Shown: positions 51,936-61,194, counted from the first letter of the stretch. The stretch: DNA of 64,000 nucleotides from Methylobacterium iners (GCF_022179305.1 NZ_BPQP01000027.1:1-64000); one strand, 5' to 3'. Notes: a model not told the origin generated them from the letters alone. Program-made: numbers and translations.

Positions 51936-52420
51936 TCGAGTGGACGCCGGCCCTCGTCGCCGCCGGCGTCGCGATCCTCGTGGCGGTGGCCGGCGGCGTC
52001 CTGACGACGACCGGCCCCTGGTACCGGAGCCTGCGCCTACCGTCCTGGAAGCCGCCGGATTGGGCCTTCGGCCCGGTCTGGACCACGATCTTCACCCTGA
52101 CCACGATCTCCGCCGTGATGGCCTGGAACGCGGACGAGGGCGCCGGCGCCCGGTCCGCGCTCGTCGGCGCCTACGCCGTCAACGCCGTGCTCAACATCGC
52201 CTGGAGCGGCCTCTTCTTCCGGATGCGCCGGCCGGACTGGGCGCTCGTCGAGGTCCTGTTCCTCTGGCTTTCCATCCTCGTGCTGATCGGCGTCACGGCG
52301 CGAGTCTCCGGGACGGCGGCCCTCCTGCTCCTGCCCTATCTCGGCTGGGTCGGGGTCGCGGCCTACCTGAACCTCACGATCGTGCGGCTGAACGGCCCCT
52401 TCCGGACGAGCGCGGCATGA
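51932..52420 (+). CDS. tspO: TspO/MBR family tryptophan-rich sensory protein
   Basis: 162 aa from GTG 51932. Five membrane helices and the family signature TGPWYRSLRLPSWKPPDWAF, then GPVWTTIF and NIAWSGLFFRMRRPDWALVE. TspO binds tetrapyrroles and in Rhodobacter modulates pigment gene expression with oxygen. Overlap with bchP by GTGA ties it to the bchG operon. Confidence 0.93.
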   Translation: MIEWTPALVAAGVAILVAVAGGVLTTTGPWYRSLRLPSWKPPDWAFGPVWTTIFTLTTISAVMAWNADEGAGARSALVGAYAVNAVLNIAWSGLFFRMRRPDWALVEVLFLWLSILVLIGVTARVSGTAALLLLPYLGWVGVAAYLNLTIVRLNGPFRTSAA

Positions 52421-52698
52421 GCGAGCTCTTCGCGAGCGGCCGGATCATCGACCTCATCCTCGTCCTCGTCGCCCTCGAGGCCGTCGCCCTGCTGGTTTGG
52501 CGCTCGCGCAGCGGAGGCGGGCCGGCCCCCTTGCCCCTCCTCTGCAACCTCGCCGCCGGCGCCGCCCTGATGCTGGCGCTCCGCGGGGCGCTGACGGGAG
52601 CCTCGTGGCCGGTCATCGCCGCCTGCCTCGTCGGAGCCCTCCTCGCGCATGTGACGGAGCTCGGCCTGCGCCTGCGCGCGGGGAGCGCCTCGATCTAG
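52417..52698 (+). CDS. Small membrane protein downstream of tspO
   Basis: 93 aa, starting MSELFASGRIIDLILVLVAL. Three hydrophobic helices (about 9-29, 40-59, 65-83) and no recognised family. The ATG overlaps the tspO stop (ATGA), so it is translated with tspO. Position suggests a link with TspO or tetrapyrrole handling, but nothing in the sequence proves it. Confidence 0.7.
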   Translation: MSELFASGRIIDLILVLVALEAVALLVWRSRSGGGPAPLPLLCNLAAGAALMLALRGALTGASWPVIAACLVGALLAHVTELGLRLRAGSASI

Positions 52699-52818
52699 GT
52701 GGTCCCGCCGGGGACCGGACCTGATCGGATCCGGCCCGGACGCAGCGTGGCGCCGCTAGGTCTTCCGTAAGGTTTCCGGCTCAAGATGCCGTCCCGGACA
52801 TGCTGCAGGAAGGCCACC

Positions 52819-53238
52819 GTGGCGCCCGAGAACCAAGTCCTCGCGGAGGACACGCCGATCCAGCGTCGCGAGGAGCGCAACCCCACGAACTGGATCGCGA
52901 CGATCCGGTTGCGCGACGGCACGGAGATCCCCTGCAACGTCAAGGACGTCTCGAAATCCGGCGCGCGGATCGGCGTTCCCGCCCGCCAGGACCTGCCGGA
53001 GATCTTCCTGCTCCGGATCATCGGACGCGACTTCCTCTGCCAGGTGCGGCTTGCCTGGCGTCGTGGGGACTACGTCGGCGTCCGGATCGAGCGCGTCGGC
53101 AAGGTCCCGCCTCCCGCCCCGCCGCGCGAGATCAAGGCGTCGGAGCCCGCACCCGAGCCGGTGCCTGTGGAGACAGCCAACCCGGAGTCCGGCAGCGTCG
53201 GCCTCCGGTCGCGCAGGCGGTCGTTCTCGACCTTCTGA
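52819..53238 (+). CDS. PilZ domain protein
   Basis: 139 aa from GTG 52819 with AGGAAGG upstream; an ATG 11 codons earlier lacks one. The PilZ core includes QRREERNPTNW and CNVKDVSKSGARIGV (about 16-55), matching the c-di-GMP-binding RxxxR and DxSxxG pattern. The C-terminal 45 residues are Pro/Glu-rich. Likely a small c-di-GMP effector. Confidence 0.75.
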   Translation: MAPENQVLAEDTPIQRREERNPTNWIATIRLRDGTEIPCNVKDVSKSGARIGVPARQDLPEIFLLRIIGRDFLCQVRLAWRRGDYVGVRIERVGKVPPPAPPREIKASEPAPEPVPVETANPESGSVGLRSRRRSFSTF

Positions 53239-53266
53239 CACTCCCTTTCCGCAGAGACCCGCCGGC

Positions 53267-53593
53267 CTATCGCCCTGCCGCCGCCCGCCGACGCTCCGTC
53301 TCGCGCTCGGCCATGCCGGGTTCGCAGAACCGCGGGTCGGCGCGGGCCTCCTCGACGACCATGGCGTCGTCGCCCATTATCGCGTGAACGCACAACGACG
53401 CGTCGCGCGGGATCCCCTCGACGTCGGGATCGCAGCGCCCCTCGAACCATTGCCGGTCGGCGTCGATGATCGACGCCGGGGCGATCGGCACGCCGAGCAA
53501 ATCGCCGGCCGTCCGGCGGATCGTGTCGGACCGCCCGTCGGGCAGACACGAGGGAGTTCCCAGGGCGCGAAGCGCCGCGTGGCCGGACTTCAT
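53267..53593 (-). pseudogene. Truncated GAF-domain ORF
   Basis: 108 aa from ATG 53593. It begins like bacterial sensory GAF domains (DLLGVPIAPASIIDADRQWF, PRDASLCVHAI, MVVEEARADPRF) but ends just after that point, where a GAF domain should continue with its second half, and no output domain follows in any frame. Probably a remnant of a larger sensor or cyclase gene; a functional half-domain is less likely. Confidence 0.55.
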
Positions 53594-53607
53594 CGACGTC
53601 AATCCGG

Positions 53608-55320
53608 CTAAAAAAATCGCAGCGCGATCGTGCGGGCGCCTCTCGCCGCCTTCACGTTGTCGAGGAAGCCGCCGACCTCGCGGCCGAGGCTCTCGGAATG
53701 CCGCGAGAGCGCCCGGGCCGCCGTGAGCACCTGCGCCGCGGCCGAGGCGGTCACGTCCGCGCCCTGCTGCACCTGCGTGATCGTGGCGGTGACGGATTGG
53801 GTGCCCTGGGCGGCCTCCTGCACGTTGCGCGCGATCTCCTGTGTCGCCGCCCCCTGCTCCTCCATCGCTGCGGCGATGCCGGACGAGAACCGCGACATCT
53901 CGCCGATCGTGCGCGCGATCCGCTGGATGTCGGTGACGACCGCCTGGGTCGCCGCCTGGATCTGGCCGATCTGGGTGCCGATCTCGTCGGTGGCCCGCGC
54001 CGTCTGGCCGGCGAGCTCCTTGACCTCGGTGGCGACCACCGCGAAGCCCCGTCCCGCCTCGATCGTCGCGTTGAGGGCGAGCAGGTTGGTCTGGCCGGCG
54101 ATGTTGGAGATCAGCGCCACGACGTCGGTGATCCGCTCGGCGACCTGCGTCAGGTGGCGGACCGTCTCGTCCGTGTGCTGGGCGTCCTGCACGGCCTGGT
54201 CGGCCATCTGCGCGGATTGCGCGGCCTGCGCGATGATCTCCTGGATCGAGGCCGACATCTCCTCGGTGGCCGCCGCCACGGTCTGGACATTGGCCGAGGT
54301 CTCCTCGGCGGCTTGGCCGACGCTCGCCGATTGCCGGATCGCCTGCTCCGCCGTCGCCGACATCGACCCGGCGGTGTCCTCCATCTGGCGGGCTGCGCCG
54401 GCGAGACCCTCCGTCAGGGCGGAGATGTCCGCCTCGAAGCGCCGGGTCGTCGCGTCGAGCAGCTCGGCCCGGCGGATCTTGGCCGCGTTCTCGGCGGCCT
54501 GCGAAGCGGCCGCCTCGCGCGAGGCGATCGCGTTGTCCTTGAACACCTGGAGGGAGCGGGCGAGGGAGCCGACCTCGTCCTTCCGCTCCGCGCCAGTCAC
54601 CGCGATCGCGAGATCGCCCTCGGCGAGTCGGTTCATGGCCGCGGCCATGGCCTTGAGCGGACGGCTGACGCCGCCGGCCACGATCAGGCCCGCCAGGCCC
54701 ATCGCGAGGATCAGCCCGAACGCGCCCGAACCGATCAGGGTCCAGGTCGCCGTTCGGGTCAGCGCGTAGGCCCGCGCCTTCTCCGCGGCGAGCGCGGCCA
54801 CGTTGACGTCGGCGCGCTCGCCCAGGACGCCCATGAGGTCGCGACGCAGGGCGCGGGCCTCGCCGTCCGACATCTTCGTCGCCAGCGCCGTCTCCCCGCG
54901 CATGGCGAGAGCGAGAACCCGCTCGGACACGGCGTAGAAGGCGGTGACCCGCTGCTTCACGCCCTCGTTGGTGGCGCGCCGCTCCGGCGAGTCCGAGAGC
55001 CCGACCAGGGCATCGGCCGCGGCGAAGGATTTCTGGCGGGCCTGCGCATAGAGGGCGCCGGCGCGCTCGCGCTCCGTCTGGCTCGTCTCCAGGATGGCGT
55101 TCTTCTCCTGGATGGTCGCCTCGTCGATCGCCGCGGTCAGGCGCAGCGCGAGCGTGGCGCGCGCGGCCGACACGTCGACGATGTGATGGGCGTTGTCTTC
55201 CAGAAGTTTGAAGCTGACGCTCGCCATGACCACGAGGCCGAGCGAGACGAGGACCAATACAGCGATAGGAATGAGCAACTTGGGGAGCAGAGTCAGGTTA
55301 TTGAATGCTCGCATCAACAT
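53608..55320 (-). CDS. Methyl-accepting chemotaxis protein with altered tip
   Basis: 570 aa. Helix 1 (about 12-33), a helical periplasmic sensor (about 36-190), helix 2 (about 192-216), a HAMP domain (about 218-272) and a cytoplasmic signalling domain. At the hairpin tip the normally invariant run between NATIEA and GRGFAVVA (ARAGE plus one residue) is missing, so residues 421-423 read directly E-A-G. These residues contact CheA/CheW and the receptor trimer. The gene is otherwise intact, so it may be signalling-impaired or specialised. Confidence 0.9.
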   Translation of the reverse strand: MLMRAFNNLTLLPKLLIPIAVLVLVSLGLVVMASVSFKLLEDNAHHIVDVSAARATLALRLTAAIDEATIQEKNAILETSQTERERAGALYAQARQKSFAAADALVGLSDSPERRATNEGVKQRVTAFYAVSERVLALAMRGETALATKMSDGEARALRRDLMGVLGERADVNVAALAAEKARAYALTRTATWTLIGSGAFGLILAMGLAGLIVAGGVSRPLKAMAAAMNRLAEGDLAIAVTGAERKDEVGSLARSLQVFKDNAIASREAAASQAAENAAKIRRAELLDATTRRFEADISALTEGLAGAARQMEDTAGSMSATAEQAIRQSASVGQAAEETSANVQTVAAATEEMSASIQEIIAQAAQSAQMADQAVQDAQHTDETVRHLTQVAERITDVVALISNIAGQTNLLALNATIEAGRGFAVVATEVKELAGQTARATDEIGTQIGQIQAATQAVVTDIQRIARTIGEMSRFSSGIAAAMEEQGAATQEIARNVQEAAQGTQSVTATITQVQQGADVTASAAAQVLTAARALSRHSESLGREVGGFLDNVKAARGARTIALRFF

Positions 55321-55507
55321 GTTGACGACCGTTCTTTTGACGATTGAATCGCAGTCGAAACCAAGATCCTTTATTCAATAATCGTTCTCCGTCAATTTGC
55401 CTTCGTTTCGGTTAACGTGTCAAAAATCCGTGATTATTCATTGTGTTCACTGGCTTGACCGCTCGAAGCTTTGCGGCCGGCCCATGCGCTTGGGCGCAGG
55501 CCACGCC

Positions 55508-56413
55508 TCACGCGCCCGATTCGCGCGGGGCCTGGCAGGCACCGCAGAAGAAGGTCGAGCGGCCGGCTTGGACGATCCGCGTGACGGTGCCGCCGCAGCC
55601 CTTCGCCGTGCAGACCTGCCCGAGCCGGTCGTAGACCCGGAACCGGTGCTGGAAGCCGCCCGCCTTACCGTCGGTCTGCGCGTAGTCGCGCAGGGTCGAG
55701 CCGCCCGCGGCCACGGCCTCGGTCAGGACCTCGCGGATCACCTTGGCCAGCAGCCGCGCCTTCGGCGTCGGGCCGCCATCGGGGCGTGCGAGGGCCCCGG
55801 CCGGCATTTCCGGATGGAGCCCGGCCCGGTGCAGGGCCTCGCAAACGTAGATGTTGCCCAGCCCCGCGATCAGCCGCTGGTCGAGGAGCGCGCTCTTCAG
55901 CGGCGTGATCCGGTGCCGGAACAGGGCTGCCACCGCCTCGGCCGTCAGGGCCTCGCCCAGGGGCTCGATCCCCATGGCGGCGAAGTGGCGGCAGGCGGCA
56001 AGGCCTTCCGTCGGCACGAGGTCCATGAAGCCGAAGCGGCGCACGTCGTTGTAGGTGACCGTGGCGCCGCTCGACATCGCCATGACGACGTGGTCGTGCT
56101 TCGGGCTCCCCTGCGCGCCCTCGAGGTAGAACTCGCCCGGCGAGAGGTTGCGCCCGTCGGGCAGGGCCACGTCGAAGCGCCCGCTCATGCCGAGATGCAG
56201 GATCAGGGTCTCGCCGGAATCGAGCGGCGCCGTGAGGTACTTCGCCCGGCGCGCGAGGGCGGTGACGGTGCGGCCCTCGAGCCGCTCCGCGAAGCGCTCG
56301 GGGAAGGGAAAGCGCAGGCCCTCGCGCCGCAGGCTCACGCGGGCGAAGCGGGCGCCGACCATGGCCGGCGCCAGGCCGCGGCGGACGGTTTCGACTTCGG
56401 GCAGTTCGGGCAT
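55508..56413 (-). CDS. mutM: Formamidopyrimidine-DNA glycosylase
   Basis: 301 aa from ATG 56413, which gives the catalytic N-terminus [14 protein letters not shown] (Pro2 nucleophile, Glu3). [11 protein letters not shown] and the C-terminal zinc finger (CTAKGC then CGAC) are intact. It removes oxidised purines, including 8-oxoguanine. Divergent from ubiE. Confidence 0.96.
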   Translation of the reverse strand: MPELPEVETVRRGLAPAMVGARFARVSLRREGLRFPFPERFAERLEGRTVTALARRAKYLTAPLDSGETLILHLGMSGRFDVALPDGRNLSPGEFYLEGAQGSPKHDHVVMAMSSGATVTYNDVRRFGFMDLVPTEGLAACRHFAAMGIEPLGEALTAEAVAALFRHRITPLKSALLDQRLIAGLGNIYVCEALHRAGLHPEMPAGALARPDGGPTPKARLLAKVIREVLTEAVAAGGSTLRDYAQTDGKAGGFQHRFRVYDRLGQVCTAKGCGGTVTRIVQAGRSTFFCGACQAPRESGA

Positions 56414-56524
56414 GGGTCTCCGGTCGGTGGAGCGGATCGGCGGGGGCTGCTTCGACAGGTTGCTTCGACACATGGCGGTTCCGCGCGCCTTTCGCTATGA
56501 GGCCCACGCGAGGGGTGGCCTGCG

Positions 56525-57298
56525 ATGAGCGTTGACGAGGGTTCGGCCGGGGAGGCGAGCACGCATTTCGGGTTCGAGCGCGTGCCGCTCGACGCGAAGC
56601 AGGCGCGGGTCGACGACGTCTTCCGCTCGGTGGCCAAGCGCTACGACCTCATGAACGACCTGATGTCGGGGGGCCTTCACCGCGCCTGGAAGTCCGGGCT
56701 CGTCTCGATGCTGCGGCCGGGCCGCGACCGCGCCTTCCGCCATCTCGACGTCGCCGGCGGCACCGGCGACATCGCCTTCCGGACGCTGGATGCCGGCGGC
56801 CCCCGCACCCGCGTCACGGTGCTCGACATCAACGAGGCCATGCTCCGAGTCGGGGCCGAGCGGGCGGGCGCGCGATACGGGGGCCGCATCGACTTCGTGA
56901 CCGGCAACGCCGAGGCGCTGCCCCTGCCGGACTCGACCTTCGACGCCTACACCATCGCCTTCGGCATCCGGAACGTGCCCCGGATCGAGCAGGCGCTCGC
57001 CGAGGCGCGCCGCGTGCTCAAGCCCGGCGGACGCTTCCTCTGCCTCGAATTCTCGCGGGTGGACCTGCCCGGCCTCGATCGGATCTACGACGCCTATTCC
57101 TTCCACGTGATCCCGCGCCTCGGCGCGCGGGTGGCGGGCGACGCGGAATCCTACCGCTACCTCGTCGAGTCGATCCGCAAGTTCCCTACCCCGGGGCGCT
57201 TCGCGGGCATGATCGAGGCGGCGGGGTTCTCCCGGGTGAGCCACCGCCCGCTCTCCGGCGGCATCGTCGCGATCCATTCGGGCTGGAAGATTTCGTGA
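56525..57298 (+). CDS. ubiE: Ubiquinone/menaquinone C-methyltransferase UbiE
   Basis: 257 aa. Family start [38 protein letters not shown], the SAM site [15 protein letters not shown] near 75-89 and [20 protein letters not shown]. Methylates the quinone ring in ubiquinone synthesis. Followed by ubiB after a palindromic element. Confidence 0.96.
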   Translation: MSVDEGSAGEASTHFGFERVPLDAKQARVDDVFRSVAKRYDLMNDLMSGGLHRAWKSGLVSMLRPGRDRAFRHLDVAGGTGDIAFRTLDAGGPRTRVTVLDINEAMLRVGAERAGARYGGRIDFVTGNAEALPLPDSTFDAYTIAFGIRNVPRIEQALAEARRVLKPGGRFLCLEFSRVDLPGLDRIYDAYSFHVIPRLGARVAGDAESYRYLVESIRKFPTPGRFAGMIEAAGFSRVSHRPLSGGIVAIHSGWKIS

Positions 57299-57334
57299 GG
57301 CGGATTTCAAGCGCCGTTTCCGCTCCTGGCGCTG

Positions 57335-57432
57335 GCTCCCTCTCCCAGGGGGGGAGGGTTGGGGTGAGGGGCGTGGACTCTCCGGACGGGGCACGCCCCT
57401 CACCCTGTCCCTCTCCCCCTAGGAGAGGAGAC
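57335..57432. repeat. Palindromic element between ubiE and ubiB
   Basis: Left arm (about 57335-57375: CCCTCTCCC, GGGGAGGG, GGGGTGAGGGGCGTG) and an inverted right arm (about 57391-57432). Arm sequence matches the pufA-pufL element closely, so the two belong to one dispersed family. Confidence 0.8.
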
Positions 57433-57518
57433 CCGCGTCCCGTCGACCTGCGTTCCGCCTGCCTTCCCGAAGCTTCGGCTGCTCTGCGCCTGGATCACCT
57501 CTCCGTCGAGCGACATCG

Positions 57519-59078
57519 GTGCTAGGCGGGATCGTCCACCTCTTCCGCGGCATCCGCGTCGGCTTCGTGCTGGCGCGCGAGGGCGCCCTCGCCTTCGTCG
57601 ATCCGACGGAGCTGCCGCCCCACCTGCGCCTCGCCCTCAAGCTCGGGCGCTCCCTGGAGCGGCCGGGCCTCGGCGCCGGCGCGGGTCCGGTCCAGCGGGC
57701 CCTGACGCGGCTCGGGCCCTCCTACGTGAAGTTCGGCCAGTTCCTCGCGACGCGCCCCGACATCGTCGGCATGGATGCCGCCTTCGACCTCGAGAAGCTG
57801 CAGGACCGGGTGCCACCCTTCCCCCAGGACCAGGCGATGCGCGTCGTCGAGGCGGCGCTCGGCAAGCCGGTGCGCGAGCTGTTCGTCTCCTTCAGCGAAC
57901 CCGTGGCGGCGGCCTCGATCGCCCAGGTCCACAAGGCCCACATCCTCGATGCCGACGGCGCCGAGCGGGTGCTCGCCGTCAAGGTGATGCGGCCGGGCGT
58001 CCGCGAGCGCTTCCAGCGCGACCTCCAGGTGATGCGCTTCATGGCCCGCGTGGTCCAGGCGCTCTCGCCCAAGGCCGAGCGCCTGAAGCCCCGCGAGGTC
58101 GTCGAGATCCTGGCCCGCTCCGTGATGATGGAGATGGATTTCCGGCTCGAAGCCGCGGCGATGTCCGAGCTCGCCCAGAACACCAAGGACGATGCCGATT
58201 TCCGCGTGCCGCGGCCCGACTGGGAGCTGACGGCCCGCGACGTGCTGACGAGCGAGTGGATCCAGGGCATCCGCCTCAACGACCGGGCCGCCATCGTCGC
58301 CGCCGGCCACGACCCCCGCGCGCTCGGGCGGACGGTGATCCAGTCCTTCCTGCGCCAGGCGATCCGCGACGGCTTCTTCCACGCCGACATGCATCCGGGG
58401 AACCTGTTCGTGGATGCCGACGGCATCCTCGTCGCCGTCGATTTCGGCATCATGGGCCGGCTCGGCGTCAACGAGCGGCGCTTCCTCGCCGAAATCCTGC
58501 TCGGCTTCATCCTGCGCGACTACAAGCGCGTGGCGCAGATCCACTTCGAGGCGGGCTACGTGCCCGCGCACCATTCTGTCGACGACTTCGCGCAGGCCAT
58601 CCGGGCGATCGGCGAGCCGATCCACCAGCGCCGGGCCGACGAGATCTCGATGGCCAAGGTGCTCACCCTGCTCTTCGACGTCACCGCGCTGTTCGACATG
58701 AGCACCCGCACGGAACTCGTGATGCTCCAGAAGACCATGGTGGTGGTCGAGGGCGTCGCCCGCTCGCTGGACCCGCAGCTCGACATGTGGACCGGCGCCG
58801 AGCCGGTGGTGCGCTCCTGGATCGCGCGCAACCTCGGCCCCGTGGGCCGGATCGAGAGCGCCGGGCGCGCGGCGCTGACGATCGCCGACGTCGTCGCCGA
58901 CATCCCCGACCTCGCGCTGCGCCTGCGCCGCCTCATCGTGCGGTTCGACGATCAGGCGCCGGGCGAGGCGCGCCGGCTGGCCAACGTCGCCCGCCGCGAG
59001 CAGCGCCGCGCCGTCTGGTCGACGCTGGCGCTGTGGGCGATCGCCATCGGGGTGCTCATGCTCGCGATGCGATCCTGA
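57519..59078 (+). CDS. ubiB: UbiB ubiquinone biosynthesis kinase-like protein
   Basis: 519 aa from GTG 57519. Family motifs: GPSYVKFGQFLATRPDIVG (the KxGQ motif), VAAASIAQVHKAH, the kinase-like FHADMHPGNLF with DFGIMGRL, and two C-terminal membrane helices. An atypical ATPase assisting ubiquinone synthesis. Adjacent to ubiE as in many Alphaproteobacteria. Confidence 0.95.
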   Translation: MLGGIVHLFRGIRVGFVLAREGALAFVDPTELPPHLRLALKLGRSLERPGLGAGAGPVQRALTRLGPSYVKFGQFLATRPDIVGMDAAFDLEKLQDRVPPFPQDQAMRVVEAALGKPVRELFVSFSEPVAAASIAQVHKAHILDADGAERVLAVKVMRPGVRERFQRDLQVMRFMARVVQALSPKAERLKPREVVEILARSVMMEMDFRLEAAAMSELAQNTKDDADFRVPRPDWELTARDVLTSEWIQGIRLNDRAAIVAAGHDPRALGRTVIQSFLRQAIRDGFFHADMHPGNLFVDADGILVAVDFGIMGRLGVNERRFLAEILLGFILRDYKRVAQIHFEAGYVPAHHSVDDFAQAIRAIGEPIHQRRADEISMAKVLTLLFDVTALFDMSTRTELVMLQKTMVVVEGVARSLDPQLDMWTGAEPVVRSWIARNLGPVGRIESAGRAALTIADVVADIPDLALRLRRLIVRFDDQAPGEARRLANVARREQRRAVWSTLALWAIAIGVLMLAMRS

Positions 59079-59088
59079 GGAACCTTGC

Positions 59089-59098
59089 TGTAGCTACA
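59089..59098. promoter_or_regulatory. Short palindrome before brnT
   Basis: TGTAGCTACA is a perfect 10-bp palindrome 21 bp upstream of brnT, followed by a further GTAG half at 59103-59106. BrnA-type antitoxins autoregulate, so this is a candidate operator; there is no independent support. Confidence 0.35.
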
Positions 59099-59118
59099 CT
59101 CTGTAGTTATGACGGGTC

Positions 59119-59403
59119 ATGGGTTTCCAATGGGATCCGGAGAAGGATGCGGCCAACCAGGCGAAGCATCTGCTGGGCTTCCGTCAGGCGGCCGAAATCT
59201 TTCGCGCTTTTCGGATCGTCCGCGAGGACACCCGTCGCGACTACGGCGAACGCCGGTTCATCGCGTTGGGCGTGTGCGAGGATGTGATGGTGCGGGTGGT
59301 CTATACGCTGCGCGGTGGAGATGTCCGGATCATCTCGGCATGGAAGGCGAGCAGACATGAGTGGGAAATCTACGCGCGGGCGCGAGAACATCGTGAGGTT
59401 TGA
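59119..59403 (+). CDS. brnT: BrnT family toxin
   Basis: 94 aa. FQWDPEKDAANQAKHLLGF, then ERRFIALGVCEDVMVRVVYT and RIISAWKASRHEWEIYA, the BrnT ribonuclease-fold pattern (RelE-like mRNA interferase). Overlaps the antitoxin gene by 47 bp, toxin first, which is the usual BrnTA order. Confidence 0.9.
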   Translation: MGFQWDPEKDAANQAKHLLGFRQAAEIFRAFRIVREDTRRDYGERRFIALGVCEDVMVRVVYTLRGGDVRIISAWKASRHEWEIYARAREHREV

Positions 59404-59683
59404 TCGGCTCGACGACATGCCGCCGGCTCAGGCGCTGAGCGACGCCTTCAAGGCCCTGACCGACGCCGAAGTCGAACGGAGGGTGGACGCCGATCCGGAT
59501 GCCGACATCCTGCCGCCGGGGTTCTGGGACGAGGCCCGGCCGGTCGAGGTGGCGACGAAGGAGCAGATCACCCTTCGGCTCGATCCCGACGTGCTGCGCC
59601 ACTTCCGAGCCACCGGGAAGGGTTATCAATCCCGGATCAACGCCGTGCTCAAGAGCTACGTGAAGGCCCAGCAGACGCGGTAA
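59357..59683 (+). CDS. brnA: BrnA family antitoxin
   Basis: 108 aa from ATG 59357. The C-terminal ribbon-helix-helix segment KEQITLRLDPDVLRHFRATG, then KGYQSRINAVLKSYV is typical of BrnA. The N-terminal half neutralises the toxin. The ATG lies inside brnT. Confidence 0.9.
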   Translation: MSGKSTRGRENIVRFDRLDDMPPAQALSDAFKALTDAEVERRVDADPDADILPPGFWDEARPVEVATKEQITLRLDPDVLRHFRATGKGYQSRINAVLKSYVKAQQTR

Positions 59684-59706
59684 GGATCAGCGGCGGACAT
59701 CCGGCC

Positions 59707-60564
59707 TCACGGCGCAGCGAGGAAATCCGAGAAGCCGCCCCGCGCCGCGCCGCTCTTCGTGGCGGCCGCGATCGTCTCCGGCGCGATCAGCGCGTCGCGC
59801 TCGGCCGCGTAGGCGTAGCCCGGCGCCTCGCCGGGGAAGCCGCCCCCAGTCGCGGGATGCGTGTAGAGCTCGGTCAGCCCGTCCGGCAGGTGCCGCAGCA
59901 GCCCCGCGACGCGGGCGGGCGTCATCGCGCCCGACCAGGCGAGGCCCAGCGTCCGGTCCGGGACGAGCAGCCCCGCCGCCCGCGCCCGCACGGCGAGCAG
60001 CGCCGCCCAGGGGGCGCTGTCGAGGGCGAGCCGCGGGTTCGCTCCCGGCTCCGCTGCCCGCAGCACCGCGCGAGGCTCGCGGGGCACGCGGATCGCACGC
60101 ATGCCGTGATCCCGGCCGATCCGCAGCACCAGCCCGGCGATCACCGGATGGACGTGGAAATGCTTGTGGGCGTTCACATGGTCCAGCGGCAGGCCCGTAT
60201 CGCGAAACGCCTCGAACTGCGCCGCGATCTCGGCCGCGAGCTGACGCCGCGCTGACCCACTCCGCGCGAGGTCGAGGCCGAGCCGGCCCATGTCGGAGCG
60301 GATGAGCCCGTCGGGTCCCACGAGGTCGGGCAGCATCTCCGGTGGCAGCGTCGGCCAGGCCTCCACCATGACGAGGTGCAGCCCGACCCGGAGCGAAGGC
60401 ATCCGCCTCGCGCGGGCCACCGCGTCGGCCGCGGCGGGCGCGGAGACCATCAGGCTCGCGGCGGTGAGGATGCCGTCCCGATGCGCCTCCTCGACGGCCT
60501 CGTTGACCTCGCGGCTCAGACCGAAATCGTCGGCGGTGACGACGAGGCGTATCCTGTCCTGCAT
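59707..60564 (-). CDS. hpnK: HpnK hopanoid-associated deacetylase
   Basis: 285 aa, YdjC-like. Metal site VTADDFGLSREVNEAVEEAH near 9-28, GLHLVMVEAWP and HVNAHKHFHVHP. In hopanoid synthesis HpnK removes the acetyl group from the N-acetylglucosamine placed by HpnI. Its ATG overlaps the yafQ stop (TGATG), so it appears to be translated after the toxin gene rather than after hpnJ. Confidence 0.92.
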   Translation of the reverse strand: MQDRIRLVVTADDFGLSREVNEAVEEAHRDGILTAASLMVSAPAAADAVARARRMPSLRVGLHLVMVEAWPTLPPEMLPDLVGPDGLIRSDMGRLGLDLARSGSARRQLAAEIAAQFEAFRDTGLPLDHVNAHKHFHVHPVIAGLVLRIGRDHGMRAIRVPREPRAVLRAAEPGANPRLALDSAPWAALLAVRARAAGLLVPDRTLGLAWSGAMTPARVAGLLRHLPDGLTELYTHPATGGGFPGEAPGYAYAAERDALIAPETIAAATKSGAARGGFSDFLAAP

Positions 60565-60845
60565 CAGAGCCCGAGTTCGCTGTGGGATCCAAGCCGTACC
60601 AGCTGAAGGATCGCTGGATCGGGCATTCGGTAGATCAGCACGAGATCGGGCTTGATGTGGCAGTCACGATGGTCGCTCCATTCGCCGACCAGGGCGTGAT
60701 CCCGATATCTCGCAGGGAGGATCGCGTCGGCAGCCAACAGCGTGACGACTGCCGTCAGGTCTGCATCAAGGGTCTTCCGGTGCCGGCCCTTTTGCTCACG
60801 TCGGTAGTCACGCCTGAAGCGGGTCGTGTACTCAATCGTCCGCAT
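60564..60845 (-). CDS. yafQ: YafQ family mRNA interferase toxin
   Basis: 93 aa. RelE-superfamily pattern with TTRFRRDYRREQKGRHRKTL, LVGEWSDHRDCHIKPDLVLI and RLGSHSELGL; the His and Asp residues typical of YafQ are present. Overlaps dinJ by 14 bp and hpnK by 1 bp. Confidence 0.9.
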   Translation of the reverse strand: MRTIEYTTRFRRDYRREQKGRHRKTLDADLTAVVTLLAADAILPARYRDHALVGEWSDHRDCHIKPDLVLIYRMPDPAILQLVRLGSHSELGL

Positions 60846-61092
60846 TGAGGCTGGTCAGCAAGCCGCCGCTTCCGACCTTCACGGTCTCGCCGCGCCGGGC
60901 GGCCCGCATGGCCTCGATGGTCTCGGTGTTAGGCACGAGCGTCTCGAACGGAAGTGCCTTGTCCGCGGCCACCCGAGCCAGCATCAGCCGGAAGGCATCG
61001 GAGACGGTGAGCCCCATCTCGGACAAGACGGCGCTCGCCTCCTGCTTCGTCTTCTCGTCGACGCGTGCGCGTACGACCGAACTGCCCTTCAT
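60832..61092 (-). CDS. dinJ: DinJ/RelB family antitoxin
   Basis: 86 aa. Ribbon-helix-helix N-terminus VVRARVDEKTKQEASAVLSE then MGLTVSDAFRLMLARVAADK, typical of RelB/DinJ. It neutralises YafQ and probably autoregulates. A small inverted repeat (ACGA 61114-61117, TCGT 61124-61127) upstream is a weak operator candidate. The hpnJ terminator isolates the pair from read-through. Confidence 0.9.
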   Translation of the reverse strand: MKGSSVVRARVDEKTKQEASAVLSEMGLTVSDAFRLMLARVAADKALPFETLVPNTETIEAMRAARRGETVKVGSGGLLTSLNADD

Positions 61093-61169
61093 GACCGATC
61101 CTCATTCCGAGCCACGATGTAGCTCGTCGGCATGGCCCTTTCCAGGTTGCACCAAGGGGCCAAACGAAA

Positions 61170-61194
61170 ATGGCCCGGCATCGTGCCGGGCCAT
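61170..61194 (-). terminator. Rho-independent terminator after hpnJ
   Basis: TGGCCCGGCA (61171-61180) and TGCCGGGCCA (61184-61193) form a 10-bp stem with a 3-nt loop, extended by a closing A-T pair. On the minus strand it is followed by TTTTCGTTTG. Stands 26 bp past the hpnJ stop. Confidence 0.8.

Noticed and set aside
52700-52745. GGTCCC/GGGACC stem after the tspO operon as a terminator
   Set aside because: The stem is only 6 bp with no T-tract, so it was not listed as a terminator feature.
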